Below, piece by piece: positions 45,135-53,537 of a stretch of 64,000 nt of DNA. A program made the translations under genes and the position numbers. The stretch is from positions 93,687 through 157,686 of the forward strand of contig NZ_PGVG01000006.1 in the NCBI RefSeq assembly GCF_002795245.1, in the 5' to 3' direction. Within the stretch, counting starts at the first letter, position 1. Each line of letters starts with the position of its first letter. This DNA is from Bradyrhizobium forestalis (GTDB taxonomy: Bacteria; Pseudomonadota; Alphaproteobacteria; Rhizobiales; Xanthobacteraceae). The notes beneath the pieces are model-generated. The model did not search any database and was not told the origin of the DNA. It was given only the letters and a program-made list of their open reading frames with translations.

Positions 45135-45455
45135 ATGGTTGCGGACAGCGACAGCAACATCGCCTGGCACCGGGTTCAGTTGAAGAAGAATCGCGCCGAG
45201 TTGAAGGCGCTGGAGACCGCGCGCTTTACGATGGGCGAGATCGCCTCGTCGAAGCGGAACGGACAGACCCAGACGTCGATCGCGGAACTCAAGCGGAAGA
45301 TCGCGCAGTCGGAGCGCGCGATCGCCGATCACGACAAGCGCACGCGCCGCCCGCTCGCAACGGACCTGCAGAGTCTCAGCAATGGCAGCTGGAGCCATTG
45401 GGACGCCTACACGCAGCAGCGCAAGAGCGGGCAGCGATCGCCCGGACGCGGATAG
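45135..45455 (+). CDS. Hypothetical charged coiled-coil protein
   Basis: From ATG 45135 the protein has 106 residues. It is rich in Lys, Arg, Glu and Gln with heptad-like spacing between about residues 10 and 75 (LKKNRAELKALETARF, IAELKRKIAQSERAI), which suggests a coiled coil. GGAG lies seven bases upstream. I do not recognise the family and no neighbour suggests a role. Confidence 0.55.
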   Translation: MVADSDSNIAWHRVQLKKNRAELKALETARFTMGEIASSKRNGQTQTSIAELKRKIAQSERAIADHDKRTRRPLATDLQSLSNGSWSHWDAYTQQRKSGQRSPGRG

Positions 45456-45557
45456 GCACATCTCTCTCCACGTCTGCGGCCGATCAGGAGGCGCCCCTTG
45501 CACCGGCCGCCCCGTGCACCATCTCGGTGATACGCGACCAATCGTTCCGGCGATCCC

Positions 45558-46829
45558 ATGACAGCGCGCCTCGATTTCACCAGCGAGGCCTTCTTTCGCG
45601 ATCCGCCCAAGGCGATCGCGACGTTGCGCATGTCCGGCCCCCTGGTGGCGACGCGATTTCCTATCGTCGGCGAAGTCTGGATCACCACGACCCATGACGC
45701 CACCGCGCAGGTCCTGAAGGACGGCGCGACCTTCACGTTGCGCAAGGAGGATGGTGACGTCGCGGGTTTGCGCTGGTGGATGCCGAGGTCCGTCAGGACC
45801 ATCGCCAACAACATGCTGACGATGGACGAGCCGGATCATACGCGGCTGCGCAGCATCGTGGACGAAGCTTTTCGCCGCCGCGCGATCGTCGCGATGGAGC
45901 CGCGAATCCGTGCCATCGCCGACGGCCTGGCCGATGAGCTGTTCGCGAGGGAATGCCCGGCTGATCTCGTCCAGCGCTATGCGCGAATCCTGCCGCTCGC
46001 GGTGATCTCGGAGCTGCTGGGCCTGCCGCTGGCCGATCGTCCTAAGTTCATCGCCTGGGCCAACGCGGTGTCATCGCTGACGAATGTCGTCGCCTTCTTC
46101 CGCTTGCTGTTCGCGGTCCGCAAGATGCGCGCCTACCTCGAGCAGCAGTTGCAGATCGCGCGCGTGCAGGGAGGCGAGGGCCTGATTGCCGAGCTGGTCC
46201 AGGTCGAGCGCGAAGGCGGCCAGATCACGCCAGATGAAATGGTCTCGATGGTGTTTCTGTTGCTCGGGGCGGGATCGGAAACCACCACGCATCTCATCAG
46301 CGGGTCCGTCTACGAGCTGCTCAGGAATTCCGAGCTGCGCGACTGGCTGGAACAGGACTGGAGCCGCGTTGGGCTTGCGGTCGAGGAGTTCCTGCGCTTC
46401 GTCTCGCCGGTGCAATTCTCCAAGCCGCGCTATGTGCGGCGCGATGTCGAGGTCGAAGGCGTGCGCCTGAAGAAGGGCGACCGCGTCATGGTGATGCTCG
46501 CCGCTGCGAACATGGATCCGGCGATGCATGATCGTCCCGAGAGCCTCGATCTCGAACGTAAGCCGAACCGCCATATCTCGTTCGGCACGGGAATCCACTT
46601 CTGCCTCGGCCATCAGCTCGCGCGCATCGAGGCGGCCTGCGCGCTGGAGGCGCTGTTCTCGCGATGGCCGAAATTGGGGCTCGCCGTCGATTCCACTGAG
46701 GTCCGCTGGCGCAGGCGGCCGGGCTTGCGCGCGATCGCGAAGCTTCCTGTCGCGGCTGAGGTCCGCGGAACACAGGCAGCTGCATTCACCGAAGCGAGGG
46801 GCGATCGTTCCCCCGCTGCGGCGAGCTGA
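45558..46829 (+). CDS. Cytochrome P450
   Basis: The 423-residue soluble P450 has the I-helix oxygen-binding motif GAGSETTTH, a K-helix EEFLR ExxR, and the haem-binding loop FGTGIHFCLGHQLAR with Cys349 as the thiolate ligand. It would hydroxylate or demethylate a small organic substrate using electrons from a ferredoxin system. No ferredoxin gene is adjacent. The fpr gene is 600 bases upstream but seems to belong to the nicotinate regulon. Substrate is unknown. Confidence 0.88.
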   Translation: MTARLDFTSEAFFRDPPKAIATLRMSGPLVATRFPIVGEVWITTTHDATAQVLKDGATFTLRKEDGDVAGLRWWMPRSVRTIANNMLTMDEPDHTRLRSIVDEAFRRRAIVAMEPRIRAIADGLADELFARECPADLVQRYARILPLAVISELLGLPLADRPKFIAWANAVSSLTNVVAFFRLLFAVRKMRAYLEQQLQIARVQGGEGLIAELVQVEREGGQITPDEMVSMVFLLLGAGSETTTHLISGSVYELLRNSELRDWLEQDWSRVGLAVEEFLRFVSPVQFSKPRYVRRDVEVEGVRLKKGDRVMVMLAAANMDPAMHDRPESLDLERKPNRHISFGTGIHFCLGHQLARIEAACALEALFSRWPKLGLAVDSTEVRWRRRPGLRAIAKLPVAAEVRGTQAAAFTEARGDRSPAAAS

Positions 46830-46978
46830 GATCAGCGGCCTTTTCGGAAAATCTCTGCCAAGCGCGATCAGTCAGGAACGGTGTGCCGTTGGTCCTGTTG
46901 TCATCAGGACATCGGATGCGGCGACGAGTTCCTTGGGCGCGCATGTCAGAGGTCGACGTCTTAAAGGGAGACAAGATC

Positions 46979-47164
46979 ATGGCCAGCAAGATGCCACCTG
47001 TTCCACCGGACAATCAGAGCAGAAAGGGAACTGGCGACAGCAAGCAGGTCCGTGCAGACCAGGCGCCGCACGGTCAGCAGCGCGTGCAGAATCCGGACCA
47101 GCAGGGACAGCAGGGCAACATCAAGCAGAACACGACCAATCAGGGCTATCAGCAAGATCGTTGA
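46979..47164 (+). CDS. Small hydrophilic Gln/Asn-rich protein (1 of 3)
   Basis: The 61-residue product starts MASKMPPVPPDNQSRKG after AGGGAG eight bases upstream. It is nearly free of hydrophobic residues and rich in Gln, Asn, Lys and Pro, so it is probably disordered. It leads a run of three such small genes in one direction. I do not know the family; a stress-related role like small hydrophilins is a guess based on makeup. Confidence 0.6.
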   Translation: MASKMPPVPPDNQSRKGTGDSKQVRADQAPHGQQRVQNPDQQGQQGNIKQNTTNQGYQQDR

Positions 47165-47213
47165 GGAGGACGACATTTATGTCGACATCCACCGATGAGA
47201 CTGGAGGTGCAGG

Positions 47214-47477
47214 ATGCAAGGCAAGAAGACCCACGAGCAGCAAATGCGCATCCTCGAGCGCAAGCCTGATGTTCCGGATGCGCGAGAGCTTGAGCAGGCC
47301 GCCGGCCATAACCTCCGAGAGGCGTCAGTCCATCGTGCCAACCCGGAGGCACGTCAAAGCGAGTTTCCGGTGAGCCGCGGCGGTCTGAACCAGGAAAGCG
47401 ATCACAACAAGCACAACGATCCCGGTCAGAGCGGCCATAAGCCGCCGAAGCCGACGCCAGCGCAACAAAAGCACTGA
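47214..47477 (+). CDS. Small hydrophilic His/Asn-rich protein (2 of 3)
   Basis: The 87-residue product starts MQGKKTHEQQMRILERKPDVPD and ends in a run of polar residues with many His, Lys and Pro. GGAGG lies six bases before the ATG. The N-terminal 30 residues could form a helix and the rest looks disordered. It is 49 bases after the first small gene and probably cotranscribed. Confidence 0.6.
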   Translation: MQGKKTHEQQMRILERKPDVPDARELEQAAGHNLREASVHRANPEARQSEFPVSRGGLNQESDHNKHNDPGQSGHKPPKPTPAQQKH

Positions 47478-47513
47478 GCTTTCGGAGAACGACCACTGCA
47501 AGAGGAGAGATCG

Positions 47514-47756
47514 ATGCCAGGCGGGCATGGCAGCAAGACGCATTTCAGATCCGGCATGCATGGCAAGGGCGACGGCACCGGCGCCATGGCCGAAATCCCC
47601 AAGGACAAGATCGGCGACAACATGGTCCTGTCCAACCGCGACAAGGCCCAGCATTCGGACATTCGTGGCATGGACAGCAAGTTCATCCAGACCGAACAGT
47701 ATCAGGACCACGCGGCCAACCGGCTCGAGGAGGAGCCGGAGACCGACGAGACCTGA
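47514..47756 (+). CDS. Small hydrophilic protein (3 of 3)
   Basis: The 80-residue product starts MPGGHGSKTHFRSGMHGKGDG and contains IPKDKIGDNMVLSNRDKAQHSD, then an acidic end. GAGGAGA lies a few bases before the ATG. It closes the run of three hydrophilic genes and is followed 23 bases later by a strong terminator. Again no family is recognised. Confidence 0.6.
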   Translation: MPGGHGSKTHFRSGMHGKGDGTGAMAEIPKDKIGDNMVLSNRDKAQHSDIRGMDSKFIQTEQYQDHAANRLEEEPETDET

Positions 47757-47779
47757 GAGGGGCGTTCCCCCGCCAACTC

Positions 47780-47810
47780 GAGGACCGGTGTTCAGCCGGT
47801 CCTCTTTTTT
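47780..47810 (+). terminator. Rho-independent terminator
   Basis: A perfect nine-pair stem, GAGGACCGG (47780-47788) with CCGGTCCTC (47796-47804), has a seven-base loop and is followed by six T residues (47805-47810). It ends the operon of three small hydrophilic genes. The stop codon of the convergent DUF763 gene lies inside the loop at 47792-47794. Confidence 0.92.
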
Positions 47811-49042
47811 GTGGACGCAAGATCGCGCTCCCAGCCGAACACCGAGCGGCCATCGAGATCCGGTGAGGCCGCGCGCTCACCGGCGATGAAAGCCGCAACC
47901 GAGGGGCCCCGTGCGGTCCGCTCCAGCCGCCGCGCCTGGTCGTCCAGGCGCTTGATCGCCAGCATCTCTTCCTCGCGTCCGAGCTTTGCGTTCTGGATCG
48001 CGCCCTTCAGCACCCGGATGGTCTCGTCATAGACCTTGATCGGAACGGGGTAGGGATGTCGGTCCTTGCCGCCATGGGCGAGCGAGAAACGCGCGGGGTC
48101 GGTAAAGCGATAGGGCGCGCCGTGCACGACCTCCGCGACCATCGCGAGCGAGCGCACGGTGCGCGCGCCGACGCCCGGCGTCAGCAGCAGTTCCGGAAAA
48201 TCGACCGGGCCACGCTCGGCTGCGGCGGCGAGCGTGCCGTGCAGGCGGCGCGCGAACACGTCCTTGGGACGGACGTCGTGATGTGCGGGCATGATCAGAT
48301 GCGGCAGCGTGCCTTGTGCCGGCGTGGACTCGGTCCCCATGAGCCGTTCGAATTCGGAGATGATGCGATCCGGACCGAGATCGGAGAGCAGTTCGACCTG
48401 CGCCGTCCGAGAAGTATCGGCGCGATGATCGGTGAGATTGACGATCTCCCCCTGCTGCGGCCCGTCGATTGCGCTGTGCGGCGTATCGACGAAGCTCTTC
48501 AGCGCCTCGGAATGCCAGTGATAGCGTCGCGCCTGCCGCTTGTCGCCGTTCATGCCCTGCTGCACCACGGTCCATTTGCCGTCGGCGGTCACGAAGAAGC
48601 CGTGTAGATAGAGGTCAAAGCCGTCCTGGACCGCGGCGCTGTCGACCTTGGCCACCAGACGGCTGGCACGGGTCAGCTTGATGCCGTCGAATCCGACGCG
48701 ATCGCCGAGCTGCAGCAGCTCATCCGGCGTCTTGCGCGAATGCTGACCTCGGCCGCCACAGACATAAATCCCGAGCTCGTCCTGAAGCGGTCCGAGCCCG
48801 CGCTTCAGTGCGCCGATCACGGAGGTGGTGATGCCGGAAGAGTGCCAGTCCATCCCCATCACGGCGCCAAACGACTGGAACCAGAATGGATGCGACAGGC
48901 GCTGAAGAAACGCATCGCGGCCGTAATGATGCACGATCGCTTGGGTGACGATCGCCCCGAGCGAGGACATGCGACTCGCCAGCCACGGCGGAACCCGCCC
49001 GGTGTGGAGAGGAAGATCGGCACTGCCGGTACGTCGAGTCAT
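47792..49042 (-). CDS. DUF763 protein
   Basis: The 416-residue protein matches DUF763: ADLPLHTGRVPPWL at the start, GRDAFLQRLSHPFWFQSFGAVMGMDWHSSG, and a helix-hairpin-helix-like LLTPGVGARTVRSLAM later. The family is best known from archaea and thermophiles and its function is not established; the HhH-like segment hints at nucleic acid binding. Its last codons and stop overlap the terminator of the convergent small-gene operon. No DNA repair partner is adjacent. Confidence 0.8.
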   Translation of the reverse strand: MTRRTGSADLPLHTGRVPPWLASRMSSLGAIVTQAIVHHYGRDAFLQRLSHPFWFQSFGAVMGMDWHSSGITTSVIGALKRGLGPLQDELGIYVCGGRGQHSRKTPDELLQLGDRVGFDGIKLTRASRLVAKVDSAAVQDGFDLYLHGFFVTADGKWTVVQQGMNGDKRQARRYHWHSEALKSFVDTPHSAIDGPQQGEIVNLTDHRADTSRTAQVELLSDLGPDRIISEFERLMGTESTPAQGTLPHLIMPAHHDVRPKDVFARRLHGTLAAAAERGPVDFPELLLTPGVGARTVRSLAMVAEVVHGAPYRFTDPARFSLAHGGKDRHPYPVPIKVYDETIRVLKGAIQNAKLGREEEMLAIKRLDDQARRLERTARGPSVAAFIAGERAASPDLDGRSVFGWERDLASTKKRTG

Positions 49043-49299
49043 TGGTAGGCCAAATTAGCGCATTCCGGCGACGGTTGCACAGTGGGGATGCCGCGTTGCA
49101 CGAGACAGGGGAGCGAAGCCCGCCGCAACGCGTTGAGCGCACGATCCTGATCCCGTCGGGCGACGATGATGCCGATTTTATGCAACCACCCGCACGGCCG
49201 GAGGACATGCGGGCGAGGGCCCATAACTGGACAGCCCAGGCCCCTGTTGCCGGGCCGAGGCTTGCTGCTCAAGCGTTGTTTTTCTTGCGCGGTGGAGCC

Positions 49300-50277
49300 T
49301 CACTGCGCGCGGATGTTGGCGGCCTTCAGCACCGGCTCCCATTTGGCCGCCTCGGCGCGCATAAAGGCGTCGAAATCCTCGGGCGAGGAGCCGGCCGGGG
49401 TGGCGCCGATCTTGCCGAGCGTCGACAGCACGCCGGGGTCCTGCAGCGCGGCCTTGAGATCGGTCTCGAGCTTCGCGACGATCTCCGGTGGCATTTTTGC
49501 AGGCCCTAGAACGCCCCACCAGACCGAGACGTCGTAGCCGGGCACACCGGCCTCGGCGATGGTCGGAACATCCGGCAGCGCCTTGGAGCGCTCGGCCGAG
49601 GTCACCGCCAGCGCGCGCACCGGGCCGCCTTCGAGCTGGCCGATCGCTTCCGCGAGCGGATTGATGCTGAGCGGGATCTCGCCGGCGATCACGGCCGTCA
49701 GCGCCGGTGCGCCGCCCTTGTAGGGGATCGCAACGATCTTGGTGCCGGACATGTACTTCAGCAGCTCGCCCGCGAGATGCGCCGAGGTGCCGTTGCCGGA
49801 CATGCCGTAGGAGAGCTTGTCCGGCTCCTTCTTGGCGGCGGCGAGGAGATCGCCGAGTGTCTTGTACGGGCTGTCCTTCGCCACCACGATCGCGAGCGGC
49901 GAGGAGGCGACTTCGGTGATCGCGGTGAAATCCTTGAAGGTGTCGTAGGGCACGCTGGGATAGATGAACTGGTTGAGCGGATGGCCGCTGGCGACCAGGA
50001 TCAGCGTGTAGCCGTCGGGTGCGGCCTGCGTCAGCGCCTGCGAGGCAACAATGCCGCCGGCACCGGGGCGGTTATCGATCACAGGCTGCTGCCCCCAGGT
50101 CTTGGCTAGCGCCTGGCCCAGCGTGCGCGCGAGCACGTCGACCGCGCCACCGGCGGCGTAAGGCACCAGAATGTGGACCGGCTTGCTCGGATAATTTTCT
50201 GCCTGCGCGGCGCTCCACGTCAGCAGCAAGCCGGCACCCAGCATCAAACCGCCGATCTTCTTGTTCAAACCCAGCAT
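49300..50277 (-). CDS. Bug-type tripartite tricarboxylate transporter binding protein
   Basis: From ATG 50277 the protein has 325 residues. A signal peptide ends at AAQAEN. The mature protein begins YPSKPVHILVPYAAGGAVDVLAR and contains NRPGAGGIVASQAL, both typical of Bug/TctC periplasmic receptors. These bind organic acids, including aromatic acids such as phthalates. No tctAB genes are near. It is divergent from tetR, whose operator lies about 97 bases upstream, so it is probably coregulated with that catabolic operon. The gap 49043-49299 holds nothing I can identify. Confidence 0.85.
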   Translation of the reverse strand: MLGLNKKIGGLMLGAGLLLTWSAAQAENYPSKPVHILVPYAAGGAVDVLARTLGQALAKTWGQQPVIDNRPGAGGIVASQALTQAAPDGYTLILVASGHPLNQFIYPSVPYDTFKDFTAITEVASSPLAIVVAKDSPYKTLGDLLAAAKKEPDKLSYGMSGNGTSAHLAGELLKYMSGTKIVAIPYKGGAPALTAVIAGEIPLSINPLAEAIGQLEGGPVRALAVTSAERSKALPDVPTIAEAGVPGYDVSVWWGVLGPAKMPPEIVAKLETDLKAALQDPGVLSTLGKIGATPAGSSPEDFDAFMRAEAAKWEPVLKAANIRAQ

Positions 50278-50356
50278 ATTTCCCAGCACTCCTTGAGGGC
50301 ATTCGCGCGCCTGCCGGCGGTCTCCAGGCCGTTGCAGACGCTGCCCATGGTTTTTG

Positions 50357-50396
50357 TTGACGAGACCTGATCTTTTGTACGATAGTACAAATCACA
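50357..50396 (+). promoter_or_regulatory. tetR promoter and palindromic operator
   Basis: A -35 box TTGACG (50357-50362) and -10 box TACGAT (50378-50383) are 15 bases apart. TTTGTAC (50374-50380), four bases, GTACAAA (50385-50391) forms a palindrome over the -10 and ends four bases before the tetR ATG at 50396. The layout and sequence match the dioxygenase promoter at 27891-27930. This supports autoregulation and joint control. Confidence 0.8.
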
Positions 50397-51106
50397 TGGT
50401 ACGCAAGCCCACCAGCAAGGAAACGGCCCGCAAGCCGAACATGCGCGAGGCGATCCTCGCCGCGGCCGAGGAGCTGTTCGCCACCAACGGCTTCAATGCC
50501 GTGTCGGTGCGCGACATCGCGCATGCTGCCGGAGCCAATCCGGGCAGCGTCACCTATCATTTCAAGACCAAGGACGGCCTGCTGCTCGAGATCTACCGGC
50601 GCCATTGCGGGCCGATGAACCTGCGCCGTTCCGAGCTGCTCGCCGCCGCCAGGCGCGTGCGCGATCTCCAGGACCGGCTGGAGGCGATCGTGCGGGCCTA
50701 TGTGGTGCCGGCCTTCACTTCCGGCAGCGATCTTGCCGGTGGTGGCGCGCGCTTCACGCGGCTGCGCGCGGTGATGTCCGCGGAAGGCAACGAGGTCGCG
50801 CGAAAGATCATCGCGCAGACCTTCGACGACACCAGCCATGCCTTCATCGACGCGATCCACGAGAGCCTGCCGCACATTCCGCGCACCGACATCGTCTGGC
50901 GCAGCCATTTCCTGCTCGGCGCACTCTATTATTCGCTGGTGACGCCCGAGCGCGTCTCGCGTCTGTCACGCGGCGAGGTCGACGGCAGTGATGCCGCGGG
51001 CGCTATCGAGCAATTGGTGCGGGCCACCGTCGCCGCGTTCCAGGCGCCGGCGCTGGACCAGGCCGCGTCGGCGCGGCGGCGGCCGGTCGTCAGCAGCAAG
51101 ACTTGA
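50396..51106 (+). CDS. TetR-family transcriptional regulator
   Basis: From ATG 50396 the protein has 236 residues. The N-terminal TetR helix-turn-helix reads NMREAILAAAEELFATNGFNAVSVRDIAHAAGANPGSVTYHFKTKDGLL, here given only by its ends NMREAIL and TKDGLL. The C-terminal ligand domain is of the long PsrA/RutR-like type. It leads a five-gene catabolic operon and faces the Bug gene. The operator over its own promoter suggests it represses itself, the operon and the dioxygenase at 28 kb, released by an aromatic inducer. Confidence 0.85.
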   Translation: MVRKPTSKETARKPNMREAILAAAEELFATNGFNAVSVRDIAHAAGANPGSVTYHFKTKDGLLLEIYRRHCGPMNLRRSELLAAARRVRDLQDRLEAIVRAYVVPAFTSGSDLAGGGARFTRLRAVMSAEGNEVARKIIAQTFDDTSHAFIDAIHESLPHIPRTDIVWRSHFLLGALYYSLVTPERVSRLSRGEVDGSDAAGAIEQLVRATVAAFQAPALDQAASARRRPVVSSKT

Positions 51107-51137
51107 AACAAGCGGTCTCGCTTCGTCGGTTCTCCTG

Positions 51138-52022
51138 ATGACAATGATGTACACGCCGACCATTCCGCCGCCCGATCCGAACACGCGCACGCCAAAGTTC
51201 AAGCTGCCGAAGCTGTCCTGCGACGCGCATTGCCACATCTTCGGGCCCGGCGCGAAATATCCTTACGCGCCGGATCGCTCCTACACACCGCCGGACGCGC
51301 CGCTGGAGGACTTTCGCGCGCTGCATGCCAAGCTCGGGGTCGCGCGCGCCGTCATCGTCAATGCCAGCGTGCACGGCACCGACAACACGGTGGCGCTCGA
51401 TGCCATTGCGCAAAGCAACGGCGCCTACCGGGCGGTGGCTAATATCGACGACACAATCAGCGAACGCGGGCTTCGCGGGCTGCACGAGGGCGGCTTCCGC
51501 GGCTGCCGCTTCAATTTCGTGCGCCATCTCGGCGGCGTTCCCGACAAGCGCGTGTTCGACCGCATCATCGCGATGGTCACGCCGCTCGGCTGGCACATCG
51601 ATCTGCATTTCGATGCGATCGACCTGCCTGAATATGCCGACATGCTGACAAAGCTGCCGCTGAGCTACACCATCGACCATATGGGCCGGGTGAAGGCGTC
51701 GGAAGGGCTCGATCAATTACCGTTCAGAATCCTGATCGAGCTGATGCGGCGCGATGAGAAGTGCTGGGTCAAGATCTGCGGCTCGGAGCGGGTGTCCTCG
51801 GCCGGTCCGCCGTTCACCGATGCGGTGCCGTTCGCGCGAAAGATCGTCGAGACCGCGCCGGATCGCGTCATCTGGGGCACGGACTGGCCGCATCCCAACG
51901 TCAAGACGATGCCGAACGATGGTGACCTCGTCGACCTGATTCCATTGTTCGCGCCGGAGCCGGAGCTCCAGCATAAGATCCTCGTCGACAATCCCGCGCG
52001 CCTGTTCGAGTTCGAGGCATGA
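51138..52022 (+). CDS. Amidohydrolase_2 lactonase, 2-pyrone-4,6-dicarboxylate hydrolase-like
   Basis: From ATG 51138 the 294-residue protein resembles LigI, which opens 2-pyrone-4,6-dicarboxylate to 4-oxalomesaconate. It has CDAHCHIFGPGAKYPYAPDR with the HxH metal pair, YTIDHMGR, and the final GTDWPHPNVK Asp. LigI is a cog-type amidohydrolase needing little or no metal. The two genes that follow encode the next steps after LigI, which strengthens the call. Related lactonases acting on other substrates remain possible. Confidence 0.75.
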   Translation: MTMMYTPTIPPPDPNTRTPKFKLPKLSCDAHCHIFGPGAKYPYAPDRSYTPPDAPLEDFRALHAKLGVARAVIVNASVHGTDNTVALDAIAQSNGAYRAVANIDDTISERGLRGLHEGGFRGCRFNFVRHLGGVPDKRVFDRIIAMVTPLGWHIDLHFDAIDLPEYADMLTKLPLSYTIDHMGRVKASEGLDQLPFRILIELMRRDEKCWVKICGSERVSSAGPPFTDAVPFARKIVETAPDRVIWGTDWPHPNVKTMPNDGDLVDLIPLFAPEPELQHKILVDNPARLFEFEA

Positions 52023-52116
52023 CCAGGTCTTTGCGATCGATGCGCTGCGCAGAAATGCGTTGCATGGCGCCGCAGGCGGGACGCCGGCCAACGCCTATGA
52101 ACGAAAGGAGTGACCC

Positions 52117-52830
52117 ATGAAGACAGGTCTCGTCGTCACCGCTCATCCCGGCGATTTCGTCTGGCGCGCCGGCGGCGCCATCGCGCTGCATGCCAAGAGG
52201 GGCTATCGGATGAAGATCGTCTGCCTGTCGTTCGGCGAGCGTGGCGAGAGCCAGTTCGCCTGGAAGGAGAAGGGCGCGACGCTGGAATCGGTCAAGGCCG
52301 GCCGCAAGAACGAGGCGGAGCGGGCAGCCAAGCTACTAGGTGCCGAGATCGAGTTCTTCGACTGCGGTGACTATCCGCTGAAGCTGACGGAAGCGCATTT
52401 CGACCGCATGGTCGACATCTACCGCGAGCTCAATCCGAGCTTCGTGCTGACGCATGCGCTGGAAGACCCCTATAATTTCGATCATCCGAACGCGGCGCAT
52501 TTCGCGCAGGAGACGCGTGTGGTCGCGCAGGCGATGGGCCACAAGCCCGGCGCGCAGTACAAATATTCGGCGCCGCCGGTGTTCCTGTTCGAGCCGCATC
52601 AGCCGGAGCAGTGCAATTACAAGCCGGATCTGCTGCTCAAGATCGACGAGGTCTGGAAAGAGAAGTACGAGGCGTTCCAGATCCTGGCCGCGCAGAAGCA
52701 TCTGTGGGGCTATTACGAGCGCGTCGCGCTCAACCGCGGCATCCAGGGCAGCCGCAACACCGGCGTGCCCATGACCTATGGTGAGGCCTATCAGCGCCTG
52801 TTCCCGACGGTGGCGGAGGAATTGGCATGA
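52117..52830 (+). CDS. PIG-L/LmbE family hydratase, 4-oxalomesaconate hydratase-like (GalB type)
   Basis: The 237-residue protein has the PIG-L/LmbE fold. The usual AHPDD zinc motif reads [12 protein letters not shown], with Gly instead of one Asp, which resembles GalB of Pseudomonas rather than sugar deacetylases. A second metal histidine is expected in [10 protein letters not shown]. GalB adds water to 4-oxalomesaconate in gallate and protocatechuate 4,5-cleavage routes. GAAAGGAG lies before the ATG. It sits between the LigI-like and aldolase genes, in pathway order. Confidence 0.78.
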   Translation: MKTGLVVTAHPGDFVWRAGGAIALHAKRGYRMKIVCLSFGERGESQFAWKEKGATLESVKAGRKNEAERAAKLLGAEIEFFDCGDYPLKLTEAHFDRMVDIYRELNPSFVLTHALEDPYNFDHPNAAHFAQETRVVAQAMGHKPGAQYKYSAPPVFLFEPHQPEQCNYKPDLLLKIDEVWKEKYEAFQILAAQKHLWGYYERVALNRGIQGSRNTGVPMTYGEAYQRLFPTVAEELA

Positions 52831-53510
52831 AGCCGGTCGTCGTTCGCAACATCAAGCGTGCCGATCCCGCCGGAATGGCGGAGTACGGCGTCTCCACCGT
52901 GCACGAGGCCTATGGCCGCATCGGCCTGATGAAGCCTTACTTGCGTCCGGTCTGGGCGGGCGCGACGATTGCCGGTCCCGCGGTCACGGTGCTGGCGCAG
53001 CCCGGCGACAATTGGATGATCCACGTGGCCGTCGAGCAGTGCAGGAAGGGCGACATTCTCGTCGTCGGCTGCACCACTGACAATACCGACGGCATGTTCG
53101 GCGAACTGCTCGCGACCTCGCTTCAAGCACGCGGCGTGCAGGGGCTGATCATCGACGCCGGCTGCCGTGACGTCAAAGCGCTGCACGAGATGAGCTTTCC
53201 GGTGTGGTCGCGCGCGGTCTCGGCCAAGGGCACCGTGAAGGCCACGCTCGGCTCGGTCAACGTTCCCGTGGTCTGTGCCGGCGTCAACGTCGATCCCGGC
53301 GACATCGTCGTGGCCGATGATGATGGCGTTGTGGTGGTACCGAAGCGCTATGCGGCCGAAGTCGCCGAGAAGGCGAAGAAGCGCAACACGGATGAAGGCG
53401 GCAAGCGCACGCGGCTGGCCTCGGGCGAGCTCGGCCTCGACATGTACAACATGCGCGAGGCACTGGCGAAGGCCGGCCTCGTCTATGTCGACAATCCCGA
53501 GGACGTCTGA
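52827..53510 (+). CDS. 4-Carboxy-4-hydroxy-2-oxoadipate aldolase-like (LigK/GalC type)
   Basis: The 227-residue protein is in the RraA/HMG aldolase family with the aldolase motif [14 protein letters not shown] (Asp and Arg of the metal and substrate site) and [15 protein letters not shown]. It would split 4-carboxy-4-hydroxy-2-oxoadipate to pyruvate and oxaloacetate. Its start overlaps the hydratase stop by four bases. The order LigI-like, GalB-like, LigK-like matches consecutive reactions, so aldolase rather than RNase E regulator is the better call. Confidence 0.82.
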   Translation: MKPVVVRNIKRADPAGMAEYGVSTVHEAYGRIGLMKPYLRPVWAGATIAGPAVTVLAQPGDNWMIHVAVEQCRKGDILVVGCTTDNTDGMFGELLATSLQARGVQGLIIDAGCRDVKALHEMSFPVWSRAVSAKGTVKATLGSVNVPVVCAGVNVDPGDIVVADDDGVVVVPKRYAAEVAEKAKKRNTDEGGKRTRLASGELGLDMYNMREALAKAGLVYVDNPEDV

Positions 53511-53537
53511 GTGGATTAAGAGAAGCGGAGCGGGCGG

